Shown here: positions 1 through 5,699 of the stretch, one piece after another | How the letters are laid out: each line of letters starts with the position of its first letter | Numbering within the stretch: position 1 is the stretch's first letter | Source of the DNA: JBNJEM01 sp051745935 | GTDB taxonomy: Bacteria; Planctomycetota; Planctomycetia; Pirellulales; Pirellulaceae | Assembly: GCA_051745935.1 (NCBI GenBank) | Contig: JBNJEM010000428.1 | Coordinates: forward strand, 1-6,962 | DNA: 6,962 nt | Reading direction: 5' to 3' | Made by a program: the position numbers and the translations under genes | The notes under the pieces: model-generated | What the model saw: only the letters and a program-made list of their open reading frames with translations | Told to the model about the DNA's origin: nothing | Databases searched by the model: none

Positions 1-1
1 G

Positions 2-343
2 CGCGACCGGTATACCTATCGACGCGACTGGATCATGCTGCGCGAAGAGCAGCTGGCGGAGTTGTTCGCGATCGGTATCGAGTTTCGCAGTGAGTTGAGC
101 AACCACTTGCACGTGGTGTTGCGGCCCTGCCCCCATATGGTGCGACGGCTGTCGCCGGTGGAGGTGGCTCGGCGGTGGTTGACCATCACGAAGCTGGCCA
201 AATGCATGTCGGACGACATGCCGGAACCGGATGAACAGCGGGTCCAGGAGCTGGCCAAGGACAAGAAACGGATCCAGAAGCTCCGGAAGCGAACCAGACA
301 AAAGCTCAAGCGAATCATATATTTCCTCAGCGTTTTTCTCTAG
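2..343 (+). pseudogene. IS200-like / REP-associated Y1 (HUH) transposase, C-terminally truncated fragment
   Basis: The frame is open from the left edge, so the start lies outside the window; 113 residues are visible before a TAG at 341-343. The segment around 101-121 reads SNHLHVVLR, the His-hydrophobic-His (HUH) metal-binding motif of Y1 single-strand transposases, preceded by a YRRDWI...LAELFAIGI stretch and followed by VEVARRWLTI. That order is typical of the IS200-like/TnpA-REP proteins common in Planctomycetes. In those proteins a charged stretch such as RVQELAKDKKRIQKLRKR is followed by a segment with the catalytic Tyr region and a conserved GRFWEGR-type end. Here the frame instead runs into an unrelated tail (IIYFLSVFL) and stops, so the C-terminal part is lost. 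I therefore call it a remnant. Family assignment is by motif recognition; that it is inactive is inference. Confidence 0.65.
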
Positions 344-545
344 CCAAATTGAACTGTGCGGTGTACAAATGATTCGTGGCGGCGACGGTGGCGCCAGGGG
401 TAGGCGGAAACGAACAGATTACGAGTCGCTGAATGGCTTGGCAGTGTGTCGTTGACCGATGGCCAGTAGGTCGTTATCTGAATTGGCGTCAAACCGTTGT
501 GTTGTCCCCTACCGTTTTGATGTTCCTGATCCAGAAGATAGCTTC
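344..545. other. Unassigned spacer between two gene remnants
   Basis: About 200 bases with no gene I can support. Short open stretches exist but show no recognisable motif and no convincing ribosome binding site. It probably contains the breakpoint that removed the C-terminus of the Y1 transposase and the promoter of the following DUF1559 gene, but I see no clear -35/-10 pair. Confidence 0.4.
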
Positions 546-774
546 ATGCCGGCTTCTAAATCTACGTCTCGTGCATTCACCTTGGTAGAATTGCTGGTGG
601 TGATTGCCATCATCGGTATACTTGTTGCACTTTTGTTGCCTGCGGTGCAGGCGGCGCGCGAGGCGGCGCGGCGCACGCAATGCACCAGCAACCTCAAGCA
701 GATCGGAGTAGCGCTGCATAACTATCACGACACTCACAAGGCTTTTCCGCTCGGGCATATCATCTCCGGTACTA
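546..774 (+). pseudogene. DUF1559 prepilin-like protein, N-terminal fragment
   Basis: From the ATG at 546 the protein has a short basic leader, then a type IV prepilin-like segment (F11-TLVE, with E at +5) and a hydrophobic helix through LLPAVQAAREAARRTQC, then SNLKQIGVALHNYHDTHKAFP. This is the hallmark N-terminus of the DUF1559 family, usually about 300 residues in Planctomycetes and membrane- or surface-associated after prepilin processing. The residue before the cleavage point is Ala (A10) instead of the usual Gly. The DUF1559 part ends about residue 76, where the sequence changes into transposase coding sequence in a neighbouring frame. The open frame continues to 1277 by chance, since later transposase codons fall in the same frame. 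An ATG at 459 is in frame but would add 29 residues that do not fit the family. No strong Shine-Dalgarno is seen before 546. Fragment call is inference from the missing rest of the family. Confidence 0.8.
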
Positions 775-1195
775 GTTCGGACCATACGTTGCTCAGTGGA
801 CCGCTCGGTGTATCGCGCGGTCGTACCGCCGAATCACCGCTTGCGGATCCTACTGGAGGTGATGCCGCGGGAGGAGTTCGAAGACATTCTGGCGGCCTAT
901 TATTCGCCAGATCACGGGCGGCCGAGCGCCCCCCCGTGATGATGCTCAAGTTTGAGATATTACGGTGGTTGTCCAATTTGTCCGATCCAGGGGTGATCGA
1001 ACGGGCAACCACTGACTTGGCATTGCGTTATTTCCTCCAAATTCGCATCAGTGGTCCCCTGCCTCATCCGACGTCGCTGTGTCGGTTTCGAGCGTGGTTG
1101 GGCGGTGAGCGATTTCGCCAAGTCTTCTCTCGGGTGGTCCAGATTGCACGGCAGCACGGGGGGGTGAAAGACCATTTACGTCTCAACGATGCCAC
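775..1195 (+). pseudogene. DDE transposase (DUF772-type N-terminal domain) remnant with -1 frameshift
   Basis: Starting near 775 (VRTIRCSVDRSVYR...), one frame encodes PPNHRLRILLEVMPREEFEDILAAYYSPDHGRPSAPP and then meets tandem stops TGATGA at 937-942. The -1 frame continues directly with VMMLKFEILRWLSNLSDPGVIERATTDLALRYFLQ...HPTSLCRFRAWLG..RFRQVFSRVVQIARQHGGVKDHLRLNDAT. Together this reads as the N-terminal DUF772 domain of an IS1182/IS5-like DDE transposase, with the usual YNLSDREVIERARTDLAFRWFL and LKDATH-type landmarks. Homology stops around 1195, just at the first catalytic Asp region (NDAT), so the rest of the catalytic domain is gone. The normal ATG position is occupied by GTT at the junction with the DUF1559 fragment. 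The frame break lies on C7 at 929-935. Loss of both ends argues for a dead copy; the exact IS family is uncertain. Confidence 0.7.
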
Positions 1196-1232
1196 TATTT
1201 CAGAGGCCTCCGGCGAGACGATCGGCTGCGTG

Positions 1233-1279
1233 GGCTGCCACGAGAGCCGCAGGACCGCATTGTGGGCTCTCGTGTAGCC
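1233..1279. repeat. Long imperfect inverted repeat / hairpin
   Basis: CACGAGAGCC at 1239-1248 is perfectly complementary to GGCTCTCGTG at 1265-1274, with a 16-nt loop. Beyond a small internal bulge, GGCT at 1233-1236 pairs with AGCC at 1276-1279, giving 14 paired bases. There is no T tract after it, so it is not a classical intrinsic terminator. It sits between the transposase remnant and the operon, about 170 nt before the first operon start. It could be a leader-RNA structure, a relic of a mobile-element end, or part of a dispersed repeat. Confidence 0.7.
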
Positions 1280-1447
1280 ACTCCGGTGGAACGGCATCGG
1301 TGAGCGTCGGTCCCATGGATTTGAGCAGGACTTCACCTCCGTTCGGGCTCCGGGGGATCAGCAAGACATTGATAGGGATGGAGTACTCCTTGCAAGCAGA
1401 AAAGTCCACCCGGCTTGAGTTTTTACTTTCATCAGGAGACATTCACG
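1280..1447 (+). promoter_or_regulatory. Leader region of the sugar operon, with Shine-Dalgarno at 1434-1438
   Basis: This stretch must carry the promoter and leader of the operon unless transcription starts further left. AGGAG at 1434-1438 lies 9 nt before the ATG at 1448 and decides that start over an in-frame upstream codon at 1415. I see no convincing -35/-10 pair. The minus strand is open across 1200-1442, but its product matches nothing I recognise. Confidence 0.45.
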
Positions 1448-2131
1448 ATGACCAGAAGACGATCACGTTGGACCCGGCGCTCCATGATCCTTGGTTCGGC
1501 AGCCGCCTTGACCGGTGGCATCGGCGCGGTCAACTGTTCGGCCAAGGACAAGCAACCACCCGTGAAGACCTATAGGAGCAACGATTTCTACGCCGCCGAC
1601 GGCAGTTTTCTCGAAGACAAGGCCCGGCAGGCCTACTACGAGATGTTCCAGCGGTTCGGGTACCCGATTTCGGACCGCGTGCGGAAGGAGATGTGGATTC
1701 TCGATTTCGGGTTGGGCGATTTCGCCCGAGTCGGCATGGCCGGTATCTTCTGGCTCAACCGCCAGGACTCCAACTACTTCGGCCACGAAATTTACCTGCT
1801 GCCGGGACAGATGATTGCCGAGCACAAGCACGTGGCTACGGAGAACGGGGATGCGAAGATGGAGTCGTGGCAGCCGCGGCATGGGATGATCTACACGTTC
1901 GGCGAGGGCGAGTCGACGCCGGAATATTTCGAAAGGATTCCGCCAAGCCAGCGGGATCTGGTTAAGTCGCGCCGCTGTCAGCCGCTGGGAATCGACGAGG
2001 TGGGCCATCTCAACCGGCTGACCGCATGGCACTTCATGGTCGCCGGCCCGAAGGGAGCGCTGGTCACCGAGTACGGTACTTTCCACGACATGGACGGGCT
2101 GCGTTTCTCCAACCCGAAAGCCACTCTGTAA
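1448..2131 (+). CDS. Exported cupin-fold sugar isomerase (D-lyxose isomerase-like)
   Basis: The 227-residue product begins with a twin-arginine-like signal (T9-R10-R11-S-M-I-L), then an Ala/Gly-rich hydrophobic stretch to about residue 28 and C30, suggesting export by the Tat route; C30 is only a weak lipobox. The core contains a canonical cupin motif 1, G120-x5-H126-K-H128-x3-E132, which would supply metal ligands, followed by SWQPRHGMIYTFGEGE. The second half has H195 (TAWHFMVAGPKGALVTEYGTFHD) and H213. This pattern is that of the small cupin sugar isomerases related to D-lyxose ketol-isomerase, which interconvert aldoses and ketoses using a divalent metal. Start chosen from AGGAG 9 nt upstream and from placing the RR motif near the N-terminus. 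It is the first gene of a four-gene operon. Substrate is unknown; export of an enzyme whose partners look cytoplasmic is unusual. Another cupin function cannot be excluded. Confidence 0.7.
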   Translation: MTRRRSRWTRRSMILGSAAALTGGIGAVNCSAKDKQPPVKTYRSNDFYAADGSFLEDKARQAYYEMFQRFGYPISDRVRKEMWILDFGLGDFARVGMAGIFWLNRQDSNYFGHEIYLLPGQMIAEHKHVATENGDAKMESWQPRHGMIYTFGEGESTPEYFERIPPSQRDLVKSRRCQPLGIDEVGHLNRLTAWHFMVAGPKGALVTEYGTFHDMDGLRFSNPKATL

Positions 2132-2150
2132 GCAAGCGAGGAGCCTTCTG

Positions 2151-3092
2151 ATGGCGGACCATTCACTTTTTGATCTGACGGAAAAAAAAGCCTTGGTGAC
2201 CGGCGGGGCCGTGGGCATTGGACGTGCTTGTGCGGTGGCTTTGGCGCGGGCCGGGGCCGATGTGGCTGTTGCGGACCTAAACGAGGATGCCGGCAAGCAA
2301 ACGGCGGCGGAGATCCAATCCCTGGGCGTTGATTCGCTTTTTGTGCCGTGCGATGTCACCAACAAGCAGGAAGTCCAAGGCATGGCGCGGCGGGTTGCCG
2401 AACAGTTTGGCCAGTTAGACGTGGCAGTGAACAACGCCGGCATTGCGATTCTGGGAGCGGACGAGGAGTTGGAGCAGAGCGACTGGGATAAGGTCGTCGC
2501 GGTGAACCTGACAGGCACGTTCTTGTCGGCGCAGGCTGAAGCCCAACAGATGATGAAGCAAACGCCGACCGAGGGCAAAATCATCAATATCGCTTCCATG
2601 TCGGCAACCATCACCAACTGTAACGCGTCCTACGATGCGTCGAAGGCGGGCGTGGTTCACATGACGAGAACCTTGGCCGCCGAGTGGGGCGGGTTCAATA
2701 TCAATGTCAATTGCATCAGTCCCAGTTATGTGCTGACGCCCATGCATGCGTCGACCCCGGTGGCCGTTCGAGAACGGATTCGCGAATTGACACCGTTGGG
2801 ACATGTGGAACGCCCCGAGGACCTTCATGGCGCGGTGGTGTTCTTGGCGTCGTCCGCTTCCAATTATGTAACCGGTCTCGATTTGAAGGTCGATGGAGGC
2901 CATACACTTAACGCTTGGCTGACGCCGCTCGGCCGGACGGTGCCGCCAAGGGTTAATCCGGATGAAGAAACCGTGCAATTGAAACATGATCTTGGTGTGT
3001 TGGGCGTCTCCTACGACCAGGATGGTATCAATCCGGAATTTCATCCGGAAATCGCCGATGCCTTCAAGGCGGCCTTTGGCCTTCAGGAGTAA
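2151..3092 (+). CDS. Short-chain dehydrogenase/reductase (classical SDR) with C-terminal extension
   Basis: A 313-residue NAD(P)-dependent oxidoreductase. The Rossmann glycine motif is T17-G-G-A-V-G-I-G24, D42 at the end of beta-2 favours NAD(H), the D68 adenine-binding Asp is present, and N94-N-A-G97, N119, S149, Y161 and K165 give the complete N-S-Y-K catalytic set. The VDGG-type end of a classical SDR is near residue 252. About 57 further residues follow (from about 257, LTPLGRTVPPRVNPDEE...), making it longer than the usual 250. Relatives with this architecture include gluconate 5-dehydrogenase, sorbose reductase and polyol dehydrogenases, so an alcohol/ketone interconversion on a sugar or polyol is likely. 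GAGGAG at 2138-2143 lies 7 nt before the ATG; the gap to the preceding gene is 19 nt, consistent with one transcript. Family is certain, substrate is not. Confidence 0.92.
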   Translation: MADHSLFDLTEKKALVTGGAVGIGRACAVALARAGADVAVADLNEDAGKQTAAEIQSLGVDSLFVPCDVTNKQEVQGMARRVAEQFGQLDVAVNNAGIAILGADEELEQSDWDKVVAVNLTGTFLSAQAEAQQMMKQTPTEGKIINIASMSATITNCNASYDASKAGVVHMTRTLAAEWGGFNINVNCISPSYVLTPMHASTPVAVRERIRELTPLGHVERPEDLHGAVVFLASSASNYVTGLDLKVDGGHTLNAWLTPLGRTVPPRVNPDEETVQLKHDLGVLGVSYDQDGINPEFHPEIADAFKAAFGLQE

Positions 3093-3103
3093 TACGGAGA
3101 ACC

Positions 3104-3799
3104 ATGAAGCTGGACGTTCGAAAACTTGCCCGGATGATGGACCTCAGCGCGGTCCGCACCGACGTGGATGTCGTGGAAGTGCGTCGGCTTGCTGAGGCCT
3201 GTAAGAAACACCAATGTATTTGCGCCTTCGTCATGCCGTGCTATATGGCTGAGCTGAAGGAGATGCTGAGAGACGAGCCGGAGGTCGGGTTGGGCGGCGT
3301 TGTGGGATTTCCATCGGGAGCGCGAACCACCACGGTAAAGGTTGCTGAAGTACGGGAACACTTGTCCGTGGGGGCCGCGGAACTGGATATGGTGATCAAT
3401 GTGGGATGGCTGCGGTCGGCGCGGGATGAAGATGTCGAAAATGACATCCGTCGTGTCGTCGACGCCGCCCGCGGCACTCCGGTGAAGGTCATCCTCGAGG
3501 CGCATTACCTGACCGACGAACAGATTGTTCGCGGCTGCCAAATTGCTGCCCGCGCTGGTGCCGCGTTCGTGAAGACAGGCACCGGATGGGCGCCAACTGG
3601 GGCAACACTCCATAATGTCGAATTGATGAAGTCGGCGGTCGGAGATGCTGTTGAACTGAAGGCGGCTGGCGGTGTGAGGGATCTGCAAACCGTGGCGAAG
3701 ATGATTCGACTCGGTGTTACGCGTTTCGGCGCAAGCTTGAGTTCCGGCACCGCGTTACTGGAGCAGTGCGCCGCTCTAGCTGAAGGAATTGAGGTCTGA
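3104..3799 (+). CDS. deoC: Deoxyribose-phosphate aldolase (DeoC) family enzyme
   Basis: 231 residues, the usual length of a DeoC TIM barrel. DeoC catalyses the class I retro-aldol split of 2-deoxyribose 5-phosphate to glyceraldehyde 3-phosphate and acetaldehyde through a Schiff-base lysine. Visible here are VGFPSG (67-72), D95 in ELDMVINVG, VKVILEAHYLTDEQI (127-141), the Schiff-base K157 in FVKTGTGW, and K186 in ELKAAGGVRD; all three catalytic residues are kept. Departures from housekeeping DeoC are MDLSAVRTD in place of the usual IDHTLLKPD (no His), KTGTGWAPTGAT in place of KTSTGF..GGAT, and ILEAH in place of ILET. The operon partners are a kinase and sugar redox/isomerase enzymes, so the substrate may be a different phosphorylated sugar. 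LsrF, which acts after an FGGY kinase, is a related precedent. GGAG at 3096-3099 precedes the ATG by 4 nt. The symbol marks the family only. Confidence 0.87.
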   Translation: MKLDVRKLARMMDLSAVRTDVDVVEVRRLAEACKKHQCICAFVMPCYMAELKEMLRDEPEVGLGGVVGFPSGARTTTVKVAEVREHLSVGAAELDMVINVGWLRSARDEDVENDIRRVVDAARGTPVKVILEAHYLTDEQIVRGCQIAARAGAAFVKTGTGWAPTGATLHNVELMKSAVGDAVELKAAGGVRDLQTVAKMIRLGVTRFGASLSSGTALLEQCAALAEGIEV

Positions 3800-3800
3800 C

Positions 3801-5336
3801 ATGGAAACAGTGATTGCCTATGACCTGGGAACTGGCGGGAACAAAGCCTCGCTCCATGACGCCAAAGGGCAATTGCTTGCCGCGGAATTCGCGCCATACA
3901 GCACGGAGTTTCCGCGGAGTGGTTGGCACGAACAGCGGCCCGCGGCCTGGTGGGATTCGGTGGTGGAAAGCACGCGGAGATTACTGGCAACCGAGGGTGT
4001 TGATCCAGCCACGGTTCGCGGTTTAGCCATCTCGGGCCATAGTCTCGGCTGCGTCCCACTCGACCGTGAAAACCGGATTCTGCGACAGAGCACGCCGATC
4101 TGGTCCGATTCACGCGCGGCGGATCAGGCCGCCGAGTTCTTCAAAACAGTCGATGAGACTCGCTGGTATCGAATTACCGGAAACGGTTTCCCTCCGCCAC
4201 ATTACACGATCTTCAAGATCCTTTGGTACCGGGACCATGAACCGAAGATGTTCGATCGAATCCGCAGGATCGTCGGTACGAAAGACTATATTAATTATCT
4301 GTTGACGGGGCAGATTGCCACCGACTATTCGTATGCGTCCGGTTGCGGAGCCTATGACTTATTGGGCTGGCAGTACTCGCGGGACTTGCTGGAAGCTTCC
4401 GGGCTCTCCGCGGATCTGCTGCCTCCAATCGTGCCTTCAACTCAAGTGCTGGGAACGCTCACCAGCGACGCGGCTCGAGCACTGGGGTTGTCCCGAGATG
4501 TTCAGGTGGCATGCGGCGGCGTCGACAACTCGTGCATGGCGTTAGGGGCGCGTTGTTTCCGCGAAGGACAGATGTACGCTTCACTCGGTTCGTCCATGTG
4601 GATCGCCAGCGCTTCCTCCAGACCGCTTTTGGAAGATCAGAGTAAACCGTACGTGTTCACGCACGTCGTGCCCGGCATGTTTGCCTCTGCCATGGCCATC
4701 TTTTCGGGAGGCACGTCTTTGCGCTGGGTGCGCGATCAGCTGTGCGGCAACCTGGTGGAGCTCGCTCAGCGCGAGGGGCGCGATCCGTACGATTTCATGA
4801 CTGACCTGGCACGGCAATCAACGGTCGGGGCAAACAAGTTGCTGTTCAATCCCAGTCTGGCTGGCGGATCGTCTCTGGATCCCAGCCCGGCGATTCGCGG
4901 AGCGTTCCTGGGATTGGATCTCGGCCACACCCAGGCGGACGTGGTTCGCGCCACACTCGAAGGCATTGGCCTGAATCTGCGCATTGTGCTCGACGAGTTG
5001 CGGCGATTGGGAGAGGTGGGAAGGGAGATAGTTGTGGTGGGAGGAGCCAGTCGCAGTTCGCTCTGGCGGCAGATACTCGCCGACACCCTTCAGGTCGACG
5101 TTATCCAGACGAACGTGGGGCAGGAGGCCGGCGCACTCGGTGCCGCTGCCGTCGCGGCGGTATCCGTCGGATTGTGGAATAACTTCGACCGGATCGACGA
5201 GATCCACCAGGTGGAATCCGTGAGCCATCCCGACCCAAGCAATCAGGTTGTGTACGACAAGCTGCTACCCATCTTTCAACAAGCCCGGTTGGACCAGGCC
5301 CGACTAGGTGAGGCGTTGGCCGCCGTGGAACCTTGA
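3801..5336 (+). CDS. FGGY-family carbohydrate kinase (xylulokinase-like)
   Basis: 511 residues, the normal length for an FGGY kinase, which phosphorylates a sugar or polyol with ATP in the cytoplasm. The N-terminal domain begins with the phosphate-1-type loop YDLGTGGNK (7-15), followed by LAISGHSLGCVPLD and PIWSDSRA. The catalytic Asp is D242 in GGVDNSC, followed by MYASLGSSMW. The C-terminal ATP-binding signature VVGGASRSSLWRQILADTLQVDV starts near residue 412, then QEAGALGAAAVAA. These are the landmarks of the xylulokinase/ribulokinase branch; the specific substrate cannot be read by eye. The ATG at 3801 follows the aldolase stop by a single base, with GAGG at 3791-3794, suggesting translational coupling; a TTG at 3789 is an in-frame alternative. 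As the last gene of the operon it would trap the ketose made by the isomerase/dehydrogenase and feed the aldolase. Confidence 0.92.
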   Translation: METVIAYDLGTGGNKASLHDAKGQLLAAEFAPYSTEFPRSGWHEQRPAAWWDSVVESTRRLLATEGVDPATVRGLAISGHSLGCVPLDRENRILRQSTPIWSDSRAADQAAEFFKTVDETRWYRITGNGFPPPHYTIFKILWYRDHEPKMFDRIRRIVGTKDYINYLLTGQIATDYSYASGCGAYDLLGWQYSRDLLEASGLSADLLPPIVPSTQVLGTLTSDAARALGLSRDVQVACGGVDNSCMALGARCFREGQMYASLGSSMWIASASSRPLLEDQSKPYVFTHVVPGMFASAMAIFSGGTSLRWVRDQLCGNLVELAQREGRDPYDFMTDLARQSTVGANKLLFNPSLAGGSSLDPSPAIRGAFLGLDLGHTQADVVRATLEGIGLNLRIVLDELRRLGEVGREIVVVGGASRSSLWRQILADTLQVDVIQTNVGQEAGALGAAAVAAVSVGLWNNFDRIDEIHQVESVSHPDPSNQVVYDKLLPIFQQARLDQARLGEALAAVEP

Positions 5337-5380
5337 GCGGAGCGGGCCGTTGGTTGCAATGGACCGAGAGTTTCGATCGC

Positions 5381-5408
5381 GGGGCCCCGGAACATCGATT
5401 GATGTTCC
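5381..5408. terminator. Back-to-back palindromes after the operon, possible terminator or processing site
   Basis: GGGGCCCC at 5381-5388 is a perfect palindrome, immediately followed by GGAACATC (5389-5396), the loop GATT and GATGTTCC (5401-5408), an 8-bp perfect hairpin with a 4-nt loop. It begins 45 nt after the kinase stop codon. There is no T tract downstream, so it is at best a non-canonical terminator or an RNA-stabilising hairpin. Confidence 0.4.
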
Positions 5409-5671
5409 ACCTGAACCGCCGGACGAATGGATGTTGCCCAGGCGAAAGAGTCTCAACGCCCGGCGGAACCTGAGTTGATCTTCCAACGGGTTGAGTTCGG
5501 CTGGAAGCGTGAGAGAACCTCACCATTGGCAACCGGAAAAGAACCAGAGGCCGAAGGCACGGCGGGCATGGACGACCGCCGGAATGACGGCCGCGGTACT
5601 CGGATAGCCTACGAAGGCGCAGGGCATGCAAGGCGGATGCTTGATCGAAGGTCCACTTTCACGGCGAGCCA
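5409..5671. other. Unassigned intergenic region
   Basis: No gene is supported here. The frame of the downstream nucleotidyltransferase stays open back to 5427, but the extra 91 residues are low-complexity, rich in Arg/Gly/Glu and unlike any family I know. A 39-codon frame (5359-5478) and a long minus-strand frame (5101-5631) are equally featureless. The simultaneous openness of several frames fits GC-rich non-coding DNA or a dispersed repeat. Confidence 0.4.
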
Positions 5672-5691
5672 TGGTATACTGGAGGCAAGGA
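5672..5691 (+). promoter_or_regulatory. Extended -10 promoter and Shine-Dalgarno for the nucleotidyltransferase gene
   Basis: TGGTATACT at 5672-5680 matches the extended -10 form (TG-n-TATAAT-like). No good -35 lies at the right distance, as expected for extended -10 promoters. AAGGA at 5687-5691 is 8 nt before the ATG at 5700. If both are used, the 5' leader would be only about 13 nt. Inferred from consensus alone. Confidence 0.4.
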
Positions 5692-5699
5692 CCAACGCG

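Noticed and set aside
1463..2617. 384-codon open frame on the minus strand across the isomerase and SDR genes
   Set aside because: It is antisense to two genes with clear motifs, has a low-complexity Arg/Pro/Ser/Ala-rich translation and crosses their intergenic gap; it is a GC-rich shadow frame.
2415..3044. 209-codon minus-strand frame inside the SDR gene
   Set aside because: Shadow of the SDR coding frame, with His/Arg-rich translation lacking any domain signature.
5430..5440. Partial match of the candidate guide (ATGTTGCC) as a self-target in the window
   Set aside because: Only 8 contiguous bases agree, which is expected by chance in this length of sequence.
5427..5699. 91-residue N-terminal extension of the nucleotidyltransferase
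   Set aside because: The residues look non-coding, while the ATG at 5700 has a good Shine-Dalgarno and an extended -10 promoter just upstream.
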